A DNA stretch of 64,000 bases from Leptospiraceae bacterium (lineage in GTDB: Bacteria > Spirochaetota > Leptospiria > Leptospirales > Leptospiraceae). Shown one piece after another: positions 43,567-53,297 of the stretch. The stretch is from assembly GCA_024233865.1 (NCBI GenBank), contig JACKPA010000008.1:82501-146500 (forward strand). The letters run 5' to 3'. The notes below the pieces were generated by a model. That model ran no database searches. It worked only from the letters and a program-made list of their open reading frames with translations, and was not told the DNA's origin. The stretch's first letter is position 1; each line of letters opens with the position of its first letter. The position numbers and the translations under genes are program-made.

Positions 43567-44405
43567 ATGAAAAACCTGAAGTTCATTTTCCTACTTCTTT
43601 TCACAATCTCCCTCTTTGCAGAGGAGAAGTATAGGCTTTCCATCTTGGAAGAAGACTTTGCCAAAAATCCTCAAAATGTGGAACTCTGCCGATCCCTGCC
43701 CGCTTGCAGCTAGCTAACGCCTTGTTTGAGATTGCTGATTATCTTGATAAAGCAGAGGAACTAGCTAATCAGCTTGGTGTTAAGCCAAAGAGGGCGGAAA
43801 TTTTGCTTGCAAAGGGGAAGTATTACATCGGGCAGAGGAATTACAATCCCGCACTGTATAATTTGGAAAGATGCATTGAGATTGCAAAGGACTTGGGACT
43901 CAGCGGGACGTTATGGGAAGCTTACAAGCTCAAAGGTGACATCTTTGCCAAAAAGAGGATGAACCAAAAGGCGATTCAGTTTTATGGAAAATCCATCAAA
44001 ACACTGAGGTCGTTGTATGGTCTACTGGGAGACAAGCAGAAACAAGGCTTTATGCAAGACAAGCTCGAAGTCTATGAGAGCATGGTAAACGTCCTAATGA
44101 AAGAAAAGAAGATCGAAAAAGCCGAAAAGTATTTGAATGAAAGCAAGATGTTTCTCTTGAGACTCGAAAAGGGCGATACCCAAACCGACCTCAAAGACGA
44201 GAACGTCAAACGCCACTACCAAGAACTCGTACAACAGAAGCAAGAGATCGCCAATCTGGAAAAGAAGATACAGGAAGCAAAAAATCCATCCCAAGAAGAA
44301 CTGCTCAAACAAAAGCGGCTCGAACTGGCAAAGCACTACCAGAAAAAACTAGGCCGGCAAGCGAGTCTTATGCCTCGTCGATTATTTTTTGTATATTATC
44401 CTTAA
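43567..44405 (+). pseudogene. Frameshifted, C-terminally truncated TPR/CHAT-type gene
   Basis: The start MKNLKFIFLLLFTISLFAEE is a signal peptide; the next residues EDFAKNPQNVELC break into a stop at 43712. A second frame resumes at 43707 with QLANALFEIADYLDKAEELA and TPR units (KRAEILLAKGKYYIGQRNYNPALYNLERCIEI, EAYKLKGDIFAKKRMNQKAI), then a long coiled coil (QELVQQKQEIANLEKKIQEA). The break spans 43690-43706; dropping these 17 bases would rejoin the frames. The protein should continue into a CHAT protease-like domain, but it ends inside the 3' end of the convergent helicase gene. A second broken piece lies at 42198-42549. Confidence 0.65.
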
Positions 44406-47193
44406 ATTCCTTGAGCTTTTTTTTGAGGTGATGATTGACTCTTTGACTATATTCCAAATCAAAATCTTTGAAATGCTCAAAATCAACCATATCCATATTG
44501 AGTAAATCATAAATGTTTATCCATTCTCCTTCCACCCGTAAACTGAGTTTGGGATTGATAATATAGTTTCCACGTCTCATACGAAAAAACAAACGCCTAT
44601 TGTATTTGTCATCACGGTCTACCTCGTTTTTGGACAAAATACTCGAAATGTACTGCCGTTTTTTGCGACGTTCCGGTAAAATATGTTCTGGAAAATGTTT
44701 TAAAATCTCAGCAAAGTCACCGCTTGTAAAATATTCGCCCTTTTTTATTATCTTGTTTCCTAAATTCGTGTAGAACATCACTATCATCAGATTTAACATC
44801 AAAAATTCCATAAGCCTGTTATCCAACTGGTACAAGCGTCCGTTGGTTTGTACTGTTATATTATCCGGTTCCAATAGCTTATAGATGGCAGGAAGTTTTC
44901 TCTGGGTGTACGCTTTATCTTTAGCTGCTTGTTCCAAAGAGGTCTGAAAAGCATTAAGTCCGGCGTTGTTAATAAGGTTTGTATCTGCTCCCTCTTCAAT
45001 CAGTTCCTTTACTGCCTGGGCATTTCCCACACGGCAGGAAATCATCAAAGGAGTTTGGTTGAATTCGTTACGAAAATCTACACCATAATCTTCAATTTTT
45101 CGCATTACACCGTTTGTTTTTTTACTCTCATAAATCAGGTAGTATTTTTGATTCAGAGGTTTGATACCTCTTTCGGGATGCTTTGCAGGATTGAAGTCTG
45201 CTTTTTCCAAATCATTTAGATAACCTTGGTGGTTGTAAACCAAAGCGTACTCAAACAGCAAGAGCTTTGCCTTTTTATTGCCTTCCAAAATGGCTTCTCG
45301 GTATAGCGTTTCCAAAGTCTCACCTTTGAGAACTTGCCAAGGAACAGTTTTTAGCTTGAGAATCTGAGTGCGAATCTCTTCTGCTTGCTCTTCTTTTCCC
45401 TGCATTTCCAGTTTATGGGCTTCTCGTCTCCACTCTTCCAAACTCGATTGATAGGCACCTAAATCCAGTCCTGTTTCAGAAATCCGTAGTTCTAATAGCT
45501 CAAATAAGCGTTGTGTCGGATTTTTTTCGATCATATAAATGTTTTTAACAGCTCTGGTTACGGCTACATACAAAGCATTTACATGGAATTTGTAAATTTC
45601 CAAAGATTTGTCAGACTTGTCTTTCGCACGAGAGTAGCGTAATTCGTCTCCTTGTAAATCTTCTATGTCTACTCCGGAGGTAATTTCTCTAAATCGCTGT
45701 TCTTCGGATGAAGTAAAATTGAAAAGGATGATATTTTCATATTCCAAACCCTTTGCTTCTTGGATAGAAAACACCAAAGGAGTGTTAAAGTATTGTTTTG
45801 CCTGCACTTTTTGTTCAGGGTGCATAACGATCACAGCGAAGCGTATGGATTGTTTTGTTTTTTTGTTTAGCTCTTGTAATAGTTTTTCCTCTTCTGCGAG
45901 TAGAATCACCGTTCCGGTGTTGTGTGCGTTGCTATGCACAAGGTAGTTGCTTTCTTTGTCTACGGATCCAAAACGACTGGTCTTGATTTTTAGGATTCGA
46001 TTGGCAATCTCCGTAACTTCTGGAGAATTGCGATAATTGGTATTTAAAACTCGTATAAGTTCTGCGGATTTTTGAGACCCGGTTTGTTCCTGTTTGTAAA
46101 ATAAGCTCTTGATTTTTGACCAAGAAAAGAAATTCGGATGAACAATTTGATTGGAATCTCCACACAGGATAAAGTGGTGTGGATCTCGCAGGGCTTTTAA
46201 AATAACCTGCAATTGCACATTTGTTAAATCCTGAACTTCATCTACTACAATAAAATCGTAGCGTGGTTCTACCTCTTGCAGGTATTCATAACTGAGTATA
46301 TTCGAGTCATAGTAACCCTCGGTTTTCATAAAGCTTAGGTATTTTTCAAATAGATCATAGACTTGTCCTCTTTCCTCTTGCTGAAAGATGGATTGCTTGA
46401 TACCTAAAGCTAAATATTCTTCTCGATTTAGATAGGCTCTTTCGGCAGGACCGGTTATAACCCCTTTGAATTCCTCGAAAATTTGATAGGGGTCCTTTTG
46501 ATTTTTGGATACTTTGTGGCGAGAAAACCAACTGCTAAAAGCACGAAAGGGCATTTCTTTTCCTTGAGGAACTCGAATACTTGCTAAGTAATCATCAAAA
46601 GACAAAAAGGAAATTTCTTGATCTTCATTGGTATAATCAAGGGCGTAGTATAAATTCCTGGAATTATGTACCAAATACGGAGAACGGGTAATATAAAGAA
46701 TCTCACCAATGGCTTGTTTCATTTTTTCTAAAGTCAAAACAGTTTTCCCGCTTCCAGCCGAACCAATGATAATCAGAGGAGGATTTATTGTATAGATGTC
46801 TTGTTGTGCCGTGTCAAAAGAAATAATTTTATCAAGTAAATTAAAGCTGGAACTGGTTTCGTTGAGATAAATCAACTGATCCGCATCAGCCTCTTCCCAT
46901 TCGGAAATGTCGGGAATTTTATCTTCGTCTATTGTTGCTCCTCCTTTTAAAAAGCGTGACTTATCGTAGGCATGATTTTCAATAAACTCTAGTAATAGGG
47001 CATAGGTACTGCCTTCATACTTGTAGAGAGAAAATAATAAACGGTTAGATTTGTCCAATCTTGCTCGGTATAGGTTATCACCAATCTTTTTTACTTCCGC
47101 AGAACGAAAGTCGTCTGTCTCTATAAACTTCCTAATTTTTTGAAAATTCGGGATTTTTTTGGGATTTAATTCATTGTATAATAAAACTTTCAT
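44368..47193 (-). CDS. UvrD/Rep-like SF1 helicase with RelE-like N-terminus and ankyrin repeats
   Basis: A 941-residue protein. Residues ~15-80 (VKKIGDNLYRARLDKSNRLLF, then LLEFIENHAYDKSRFL) resemble the RelE/ParE fold. The helicase core has Walker A LIIIGSAGSGKTVLTLEKM (about 147-160), motif II IVVDEVQDLTNVQLQ (about 318) and motif VI NALYVAVTRAVKNIYMIE (about 555). Two ankyrin-like units (NQTPLMISCRVGNAQAVKELI, GADTNLINNAG) follow at ~705-745, then a charged C-terminal domain. The overall order is like TRANK1-type helicases. A role in defence or in RNA/DNA quality control is possible but unproven. It overlaps the CHAT/TPR remnant by 38 bp at its end. Confidence 0.85.
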   Translation of the reverse strand: MKVLLYNELNPKKIPNFQKIRKFIETDDFRSAEVKKIGDNLYRARLDKSNRLLFSLYKYEGSTYALLLEFIENHAYDKSRFLKGGATIDEDKIPDISEWEEADADQLIYLNETSSSFNLLDKIISFDTAQQDIYTINPPLIIIGSAGSGKTVLTLEKMKQAIGEILYITRSPYLVHNSRNLYYALDYTNEDQEISFLSFDDYLASIRVPQGKEMPFRAFSSWFSRHKVSKNQKDPYQIFEEFKGVITGPAERAYLNREEYLALGIKQSIFQQEERGQVYDLFEKYLSFMKTEGYYDSNILSYEYLQEVEPRYDFIVVDEVQDLTNVQLQVILKALRDPHHFILCGDSNQIVHPNFFSWSKIKSLFYKQEQTGSQKSAELIRVLNTNYRNSPEVTEIANRILKIKTSRFGSVDKESNYLVHSNAHNTGTVILLAEEEKLLQELNKKTKQSIRFAVIVMHPEQKVQAKQYFNTPLVFSIQEAKGLEYENIILFNFTSSEEQRFREITSGVDIEDLQGDELRYSRAKDKSDKSLEIYKFHVNALYVAVTRAVKNIYMIEKNPTQRLFELLELRISETGLDLGAYQSSLEEWRREAHKLEMQGKEEQAEEIRTQILKLKTVPWQVLKGETLETLYREAILEGNKKAKLLLFEYALVYNHQGYLNDLEKADFNPAKHPERGIKPLNQKYYLIYESKKTNGVMRKIEDYGVDFRNEFNQTPLMISCRVGNAQAVKELIEEGADTNLINNAGLNAFQTSLEQAAKDKAYTQRKLPAIYKLLEPDNITVQTNGRLYQLDNRLMEFLMLNLMIVMFYTNLGNKIIKKGEYFTSGDFAEILKHFPEHILPERRKKRQYISSILSKNEVDRDDKYNRRLFFRMRRGNYIINPKLSLRVEGEWINIYDLLNMDMVDFEHFKDFDLEYSQRVNHHLKKKLKEFKDNIQKIIDEA

Positions 47194-47224
47194 ATCAAGT
47201 AAACCTTTCTAAGTAATCTTTCAC

Positions 47225-49735
47225 TCAAGCTTTCAAATATTTTTCTACAATTGCCAACAGTTTAGCTATGTCAATTGGTTTGGAAATATAGTCGTCACAC
47301 CCGGCTTGCAGACACTTTTCTTTGTCCTCTGGCATGGCATAAGCGGTTTGTGCAATAACTGGTATATTCGGAGAAATTTCTTTGAATATCTTAACTAACT
47401 CATAGCCGCTTGTATCAGGGAGTTGAATATCGAGAAGAACAAGTGATAAATTGGGAGTACTTCTAAATTTCTCAACCGCTTTTTTACCATTCATTGCATC
47501 TAAAACGTTTAATTTGAATTCCGAAAGAACCTCTTTTAAGTAATCTAAAATGGCAACATTATCTTCAACCAATAAAATGGTATAATCGTTCCAGTTGTAT
47601 TGGAGCAATTCATTCTTTTTTTGTTCTTTTAAACCTTTAGTGGGCTTGTATGGAATTGTGAAATAAAAAGTGGAACCCTTTTCTAATTCTGATTCTACCC
47701 AAATCTTCCCACCCAACAGTGTCACCAAACCCTTGGCAATAGATAAACCTAGTCCGTTACCACCATATCTTCTGGTTGCCGACTCGTCTCCTTGTCTAAA
47801 TCTTTCAAAGATAATAGATTGTTTTATTTCCGAAATACCTATGCCTGTATCTTTTACGGAAAACTGAATAAACTGATTTTGAATCAGACTACAGTTCAAT
47901 TCAATAAAGCCCTCGTTTGTGAATTTCAAGGCGTTGTCAATTAGGTTTTGTAAGATTTGTTTTAGGCGAGCAACATCTACAAATATATAGCTAGCATCTT
48001 CACCTATCAAATAGTTAAATTGTATGCTGATGTTTGATTTTTTTAAGTTCTCCTTTTGTTTTTCAACAAGGACTTGAAATACATGAATAAAATTGTCTAA
48101 AAAACATTCTTCTTCCACTATAGTCACTTGTCCGGATTCAATTTTGGATATATCTAAGATGTCATTGATAATTTGTAAAAGGTCCTTGCCGCTTTGTTTT
48201 ATGATTTTAATGAATTCCTGCCTTTTTTCATCACTTAGACTAGGTTTGCCTATTAACTCAGATAATCCTAAAACGCCACTGAGAGGGGTTCGAATTTCGT
48301 GAGACATATTGGCTAGAAATGTTGACTTGAGTTTGTCTGATTCTTCTGCTTTTTCTTTTGATTGTATGAGTTCTTTTTCGGTTTCTTTTTGAAAAGTTAC
48401 ATCTTTTGCAACACTGATAACCATCCGCCTACCGTCATTTAGCAATCCAAGAGGAGCAGAACTAAAATCCCAAATAGCATATTCACCATTTCTCTTTCTA
48501 ATTGTAAATTCACCTTCTGCGACTTTATCATTGAGTTGATAGAGTTTATCTATTCCGCCTTTTATGATTTCTTTTCTTTCTCCATAAGCTTTTTCTGTCC
48601 AATCGGAAATGGTGGGAATTTCATCTTGGGTATAACCGGTTAAAAAAGTCCATTCTTTGTTGATCTGAATCACTTCACCATCTTCTGCGTGAATCATAAT
48701 GGGAAATGGAGTATAAACAATTGCCTTTCGGAATTTTTCTTCGCCCTCTTCGAGTTGTTTGTTTTTTATTTCCAGTTCTTTTGTTCTTTGCTTTACTCTA
48801 TCTTCTAATTCATTTTTAACATAAATCAGTTCCTCATTTTGTAGTCTAATTTCTTCATTTTGAATTTGTATTTCTTCGTTTTGATCTTGAAGAATTTTTT
48901 CTTTTTCTGTTAAGGCTTCTTCGATTTTTTTTCTTTCGGAAATTTCCTGTGTAAGTTGTATTCCTATTTCTTCCAATTGTTTTACGGAATATTCCAAGAC
49001 TTTAACTGTGTTTTTATGCTGGAAATCAACCTTTTGATTGAGCTTGTTCTCCATGACTTCTTTGATATTACCTGCAATAACCCGCAAAGGTTTAACGATA
49101 CTATTGCTGAGTAAGTAAGCAACGAATATACTCAAAAAGAAAATAAGCACAAAAAAAATACTCATTGATAAAAAGGCTTTGCTTTTTGTAGCCTTTGATT
49201 CTGCGTAGAATTCACTTGCTTTATCATTGGCAAAGTTTATCATTTTTTCTACTGAGAGGAGTAATTGATTATAATACTTGGACTCGTTTTCGCTGAAAAT
49301 TGAAATAGCTTTTTGTTTTTGTTCTGCTATAATGGAATAGATGATCTCGTTTCTAACATCCTTCCATTCTGTAAAAATAGCTTTTGCGTTTACTATATCA
49401 TCCGGATTACCCAAAAATTGTTTCTGAATTATTTGAAATTTTTCATAAACTTTTTCTTCCGAATGATCTATGAGTGAAATAATGTTTTTAATTTCATTTT
49501 TATTTTGTGTATGTAAAATATCTTTTAATAAACTCTGAATTTGTATTGTTTCTGTTTTTATGTCTCGAACTGCGTTGCTAACAACCAAAGGATGCCGATA
49601 AAGATTAGATGTTAATCTTTCTAATTTGTGAAAATTATAAAAGGAGTTTATACTAATTATTAGGGTTAGTAATACAAAAAAACCAAACCCTAAATAAAGT
49701 TTTGTTTTGATGTTTAATTTTTCGAGAAATTTCAT
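47225..49735 (-). CDS. Hybrid sensor histidine kinase with PAS and receiver domains
   Basis: An 836-residue membrane kinase. Two transmembrane helices (about 12-34 and 190-212) flank a four-helix-bundle sensor; a HAMP and a coiled coil (QDQNEEIQIQNEEIRLQNEEL) follow, then a PAS domain (about 340-455). HisKA has FLANMSHEIRTPLSG with the phosphorylated His (about 480); the ATPase domain has ILQNLIDNALKF, DTGIGIS and YGGNGLGLSIAKGL. The C-terminal receiver has ILLVEDN, LVLLDIQLPDTSG with the phosphoacceptor Asp and DYISKPIDIAK. No output gene is adjacent; its partner is probably elsewhere. It begins 31 bp upstream of the helicase's end of transcription unit and shares its direction. Confidence 0.95.
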   Translation of the reverse strand: MKFLEKLNIKTKLYLGFGFFVLLTLIISINSFYNFHKLERLTSNLYRHPLVVSNAVRDIKTETIQIQSLLKDILHTQNKNEIKNIISLIDHSEEKVYEKFQIIQKQFLGNPDDIVNAKAIFTEWKDVRNEIIYSIIAEQKQKAISIFSENESKYYNQLLLSVEKMINFANDKASEFYAESKATKSKAFLSMSIFFVLIFFLSIFVAYLLSNSIVKPLRVIAGNIKEVMENKLNQKVDFQHKNTVKVLEYSVKQLEEIGIQLTQEISERKKIEEALTEKEKILQDQNEEIQIQNEEIRLQNEELIYVKNELEDRVKQRTKELEIKNKQLEEGEEKFRKAIVYTPFPIMIHAEDGEVIQINKEWTFLTGYTQDEIPTISDWTEKAYGERKEIIKGGIDKLYQLNDKVAEGEFTIRKRNGEYAIWDFSSAPLGLLNDGRRMVISVAKDVTFQKETEKELIQSKEKAEESDKLKSTFLANMSHEIRTPLSGVLGLSELIGKPSLSDEKRQEFIKIIKQSGKDLLQIINDILDISKIESGQVTIVEEECFLDNFIHVFQVLVEKQKENLKKSNISIQFNYLIGEDASYIFVDVARLKQILQNLIDNALKFTNEGFIELNCSLIQNQFIQFSVKDTGIGISEIKQSIIFERFRQGDESATRRYGGNGLGLSIAKGLVTLLGGKIWVESELEKGSTFYFTIPYKPTKGLKEQKKNELLQYNWNDYTILLVEDNVAILDYLKEVLSEFKLNVLDAMNGKKAVEKFRSTPNLSLVLLDIQLPDTSGYELVKIFKEISPNIPVIAQTAYAMPEDKEKCLQAGCDDYISKPIDIAKLLAIVEKYLKA

Positions 49736-49862
49736 ATTTGATACGCTTCCAGTAGACCCGAAATTTGATATACCGTCAATAAAATCAAATTTATCATCCC
49801 AAAGAGAGAACTGAGAAAGAATTATAAATTTAAAGTCTTCTTTATTTACAAAATGTTAACTT

Positions 49863-50963
49863 TTAATCAGAAAATCCTTTTACCATTTCAATCACTTCCG
49901 TAGCAATAGAAGGAGAAGACGTTAATCCGGGGCTTTCTATCCCAAGAAGGTGAATTGCATTGCTTGGCTGGTTTAGAATTGTAAAATCTTTTACACTTTC
50001 TCCTTTATAAAACAATCTGGGTCTCAAACCAACGTAACCTTCCACCAAATCTTCTTTGGAATAACAACTGAGGATGTTTTTTAAAGATTCGTAGTATTCA
50101 ATACGAGCTGTCTGGAATGTATAGTCTTCTTTGTTATTAGCCCAATTGGAATTGGGACCTGCATAACATTCATCTGCCAAATTAAAGGTGTAATGAACCC
50201 CAAGAGCTGTGCTGGAATGAGAAGGCAAAGGATAGATAAGCGTTTTGTAGGGCAAACTTTTGGTCAAGCGATAGTATTCTCCTTTATTAGGACGAATTTC
50301 ATAGCCGGAAATTCCAAATTTACTCACAACATCGTCACAATACAAGCCACCTGCGTTGACAACGAATTTTGTATGTACCTCTTCATATTCGTCTTTTCCT
50401 TTAGTTTTCAGAACCATTTTATTGGTATCTAGCGCGTCCCAAAATTCTCGTTTTTTTAAAAAAACAACTCCTTCCTGTTCACACAAAAAATAGAGCCTTT
50501 TTAGATAGGTTGCCACATCCACAACTCCGGTTCTTTCGATATATATACCATGCTTGCCATTTACATAAGGGTATTTTTTACCTGGGTCTTCAATAAATCC
50601 CATATCATCCACACCATTGGCTTTTCCGTTTTCATACAATGCCTTTAGTCTCTCCAGTTTTTCATCTTCTGAGGAAAAAGTATCTATTCCGGTAGTAATT
50701 AATTTCCCACAAATAAGATAAGGGATTTCCGCACTTTCGAAAAAGTCTATGCTTTTGTAATAACCTTGAATACAGTGTTTTGCTTTTTGAGAATTGGGTG
50801 GATAATAGATTCCCGAATGTAGAACACCGGAGTTTCGACCGCTTATTCCATCTCCAAAATTAGTTGTCTTTTCGCAAACAACGGTAGTAAGTCCAGACTT
50901 AGAAGCAAGATAAGCAACCCAAAGACCAATAATTCCCGAACCAATCACTAAAATATCTATCAT
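49863..50963 (-). CDS. lhgO: L-2-hydroxyglutarate oxidase-like FAD-dependent oxidoreductase
   Basis: A 366-residue flavoprotein of the D-amino-acid-oxidase fold. The FAD motif is DILVIGSGIIGLWVAYLASK, and RNSGVLHSGIYYPPNSQKAKHCIQG is characteristic of LhgO/YgaF. ALGVHYTFNL and VEGYVGLRPRLFYKGESVKDF continue this match. LhgO oxidises L-2-hydroxyglutarate to 2-oxoglutarate, feeding electrons to the quinone pool. Here the gene begins just downstream of a small Dabb protein (14 bp), suggesting cotranscription. The symbol is by family resemblance. Confidence 0.85.
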   Translation of the reverse strand: MIDILVIGSGIIGLWVAYLASKSGLTTVVCEKTTNFGDGISGRNSGVLHSGIYYPPNSQKAKHCIQGYYKSIDFFESAEIPYLICGKLITTGIDTFSSEDEKLERLKALYENGKANGVDDMGFIEDPGKKYPYVNGKHGIYIERTGVVDVATYLKRLYFLCEQEGVVFLKKREFWDALDTNKMVLKTKGKDEYEEVHTKFVVNAGGLYCDDVVSKFGISGYEIRPNKGEYYRLTKSLPYKTLIYPLPSHSSTALGVHYTFNLADECYAGPNSNWANNKEDYTFQTARIEYYESLKNILSCYSKEDLVEGYVGLRPRLFYKGESVKDFTILNQPSNAIHLLGIESPGLTSSPSIATEVIEMVKGFSD

Positions 50964-50977
50964 GTTTTCCCCTCTAT

Positions 50978-51277
50978 TTAGAATTCAAAATCCACAACTG
51001 AGCCAGATTCTTTTATCTGAGCTATAAATTCTGCAACTTTTTGATGCTCCGGATGAATTTGGTAGCGTTCCAGAGCGTTTTTATCTTGGTGTTCTGTTAT
51101 CAGAACAACATCACAAGCAATTGGTTTTGTATTAAAATTGATCCCAACTTGCAGAGAATGAATTTCCGTAATTTTAGAAGGCATAGATTCCAAAACTTCT
51201 TTGAGCTTTTGAATATTTTGCTCCTTGCTTGCTTCGTTGCTTGCTTTAATTTTCCACATCACAACGTGTTTGATCAT
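50978..51277 (-). CDS. Dabb-family (stress-responsive alpha/beta-barrel) protein
   Basis: A 99-residue small dimeric barrel. MIKHVVMWKIKA matches the family opening (ikHvvlwkfk), and CDVVLITEHQDKNALERYQIHPEHQKV the conserved centre. The ATG at 51277 is supported by GGGAG seven bases upstream; a longer in-frame reading to 51331 lacks it. Dabb proteins take part in stress response or small-molecule binding. It lies 14 bp upstream of the LhgO-like gene. Confidence 0.9.
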   Translation of the reverse strand: MIKHVVMWKIKASNEASKEQNIQKLKEVLESMPSKITEIHSLQVGINFNTKPIACDVVLITEHQDKNALERYQIHPEHQKVAEFIAQIKESGSVVDFEF

Positions 51278-51388
51278 GTGTTTCTCCCAAAATTTAATAA
51301 AAAAAAATTCATAGTAGTCGACATTTGACACTATATTTCAACTACTGATTTATATAAATAAATCTTTTGTAAATATATAATTATCTTT

Positions 51389-52330
51389 ATGAAAACCATA
51401 TCCGTAATTGTTCCATGTTTCAACGAAGAGCCTATCGTAGAAGAAACAAACCAACGCTTAGTTCAAGTATTAAGTTCTATTCCGGATTTTGATTATGAAA
51501 TTATCTACATAAATGATGGAAGCAAAGATAAAACTCTTGAAGTTTTATGGAAAATGGCTAAAAATAATCCCAAAGTTAAAATTATTTCATTTTCCAAGAA
51601 CTTTGGACATGAAAATGCTACATTTTCTGGTTTGAACGAAGTATCTGGAGATTGTGTCGTTATTATTGATGCTGATTTGCAAGACCCGCCAGAATTGATT
51701 CTAGATATGATAACGCTTTGGAAGTCAGGATATGACGTGATTTATGCCATAAGGAAAGTGCGGGAAGGTGAAACTTGGCTAAAAAAAGCTACGTCAAAGC
51801 TTTTTTATAGATTTTTAAGGATACTTTCGGATACGGATATTCCGCTAGATACCGGAGATTACCGACTAATCGACAAAAAAGTGAAAGACGCTCTTGTTTC
51901 TCTCAAAGAAAAGAATTTGTTTATTCGAGGGCTTGTTTCCTGGGTTGGTTTCAAACAAATTGGATTGGAATATCACAGAAGCCCTCGCTTAAAAGGTGAG
52001 ACTAAATATAACTTTATCAAGCTGACAAAACTCGCAATTGATAGCATCCTGGCGTTCTCTAACAAACCTTTGCAGTTGTCTCTCAGCTTTGGATTGTTTT
52101 TTATATTGGCTTCTTTTTTGGGTATTACCTATATTTTGATTGGCAAGATCAATAATCCGAAAGTGATTGTTGAAGGTTGGGCTTCTATGATGATAACGAT
52201 TTTATTGTTAGGTGGTGTACAATTGCTGTCTATTGGAATTTTGGGTGAATATATCGCAAGGATTTATAGCGAGGTAAAAGGCAGACCGAATTATATCATT
52301 GAATCTAAGGCGAATTTTGAACAAAAATGA
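51389..52330 (+). CDS. Glycosyltransferase family 2, DPM1/GtrB-like with C-terminal membrane helices
   Basis: A 313-residue enzyme. The GT-A core opens ISVIVPCFNEEPIVEETNQ and has the DxD-type site VIIDADLQDPPELI; TGDYRLIDKKV and RSPRLKGETKYNFIKL follow, as in polyprenyl-phosphate mannosyl- or glucosyltransferases. Two membrane helices (FGLFFILASFLGITYILIG, MMITILLLGGVQLLSIGIL) anchor it. It should load a sugar onto undecaprenyl phosphate for envelope glycan modification. It overlaps the next gene by ATGA. Confidence 0.93.
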   Translation: MKTISVIVPCFNEEPIVEETNQRLVQVLSSIPDFDYEIIYINDGSKDKTLEVLWKMAKNNPKVKIISFSKNFGHENATFSGLNEVSGDCVVIIDADLQDPPELILDMITLWKSGYDVIYAIRKVREGETWLKKATSKLFYRFLRILSDTDIPLDTGDYRLIDKKVKDALVSLKEKNLFIRGLVSWVGFKQIGLEYHRSPRLKGETKYNFIKLTKLAIDSILAFSNKPLQLSLSFGLFFILASFLGITYILIGKINNPKVIVEGWASMMITILLLGGVQLLSIGILGEYIARIYSEVKGRPNYIIESKANFEQK

Positions 52331-52977
52331 TGACACCTATTAACATAGCAAGCGAGCAGGTGTTTTGCTTGTTTTTACTAAAAGAAAGTTTTGGTATGCA
52401 ACTCAAACAAGCAGAAGACTTGTTTTATGAGTTGGTTGAGAGATACAACGAGCCACATAGACGCTACCACAATCTGAGACACATCTTTTCTGTTTTAGAG
52501 TGTGTGAAAAGTTACCAAGATCGTATTTTGGATTATCCGATTCTTTACTTATCTGTTTGGTTTCATGACGTTATATACGATATTAGAAGCCATGATAATG
52601 AAGACCAATCAGCAGATTATGCAAAACAAAAGCTAGAATCTACATCTTGTGAAAAAGATAGGATCGACCAATGCCAAAAACTCATTTTAAGCACTAAAAA
52701 GCACGAGTTACTTGTTAATAACTTTGATAATATGATTTTGCTAGACGCTGACCTGAGTATTTTAGGTGCAAGTAGACAACAATATTTGGAATATTCATCA
52801 AATATCAGAAAAGAATATTCTATTATCGAAGACAAGGCTTACCAAGAAGGTAGAACCAAAGTATTAAATAGCTTATTGAACAAAGAAAGATTGTATCTAA
52901 CCGATGAAATGTTCAAAACCTACGAATTAGCAGCTCGCGAAAATATAGCTTATGAATTAAAACTTTTGGCTGTTTAA
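52327..52977 (+). CDS. HD-superfamily metal-dependent hydrolase
   Basis: A 216-residue protein. Y-H-N-L-R-H at about 50, WFHDVIYDIRSHDNEDQSA at about 80 and DADLSILG at about 140 are the conserved metal-binding segments of the predicted HD phosphohydrolase family found fused or close to pantothenate or nucleotide genes. The ATG overlaps the upstream glycosyltransferase stop (ATGA), so translation is coupled. The stop (TAA 52975-52977) is directly followed by a foreign fragment of hsdM, so a deletion or insertion reached this point. Confidence 0.85.
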   Translation: MMTPINIASEQVFCLFLLKESFGMQLKQAEDLFYELVERYNEPHRRYHNLRHIFSVLECVKSYQDRILDYPILYLSVWFHDVIYDIRSHDNEDQSADYAKQKLESTSCEKDRIDQCQKLILSTKKHELLVNNFDNMILLDADLSILGASRQQYLEYSSNIRKEYSIIEDKAYQEGRTKVLNSLLNKERLYLTDEMFKTYELAARENIAYELKLLAV

Positions 52978-53280
52978 TTCTACCAAATTTATAAACAATC
53001 GGAACTTGGGGATTATTCTATTTTGATGGCTATTGCCGAGAACATAGGATATGACGCTACGGGTAAAGACAGCACAATTCTTGTAGAAAAGAAAACCAAG
53101 GTCATAAACGGAGTAAAAAAAGAGGTTGAAATTCGCCGGTCAAACCTGTATGATGAAGAAATCGTATATCGAATTTTACCCAACAACCAAAGAGAAAAAG
53201 AATCCGGTGCTATTGTTCCGAATACAGGCATTGCGGGAGAGCTAAAGCGGTTTATTGAATGGCTTGAGGAAAATGAATAG
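52978..53280 (+). pseudogene. C-terminal fragment of a type I DNA methyltransferase (HsdM)
   Basis: An open frame starts immediately after the HD gene stop: YQIYKQSELGDYSILMAIAE followed by NIGYDATGKDSTILVEKKTK, ending KRFIEWLEENE. MAIAENIGYDATGK is the conserved C-terminal region of HsdM/N-6 methylases. About the last 95 residues remain; the SAM-binding and NPPF motifs are gone. It may be read from a TTG at 53023. hsdS follows 400 bp later. No hsdR is in the window. Confidence 0.75.
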
Positions 53281-53297
53281 ATTTATGGGAGATACTG

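Noticed and set aside
48285..48310. GGTTCGAAT motif like a tRNA T-loop
   Set aside because: It lies within the H-box of the histidine kinase (IRTPLSG) on the minus strand, with no cloverleaf around it.
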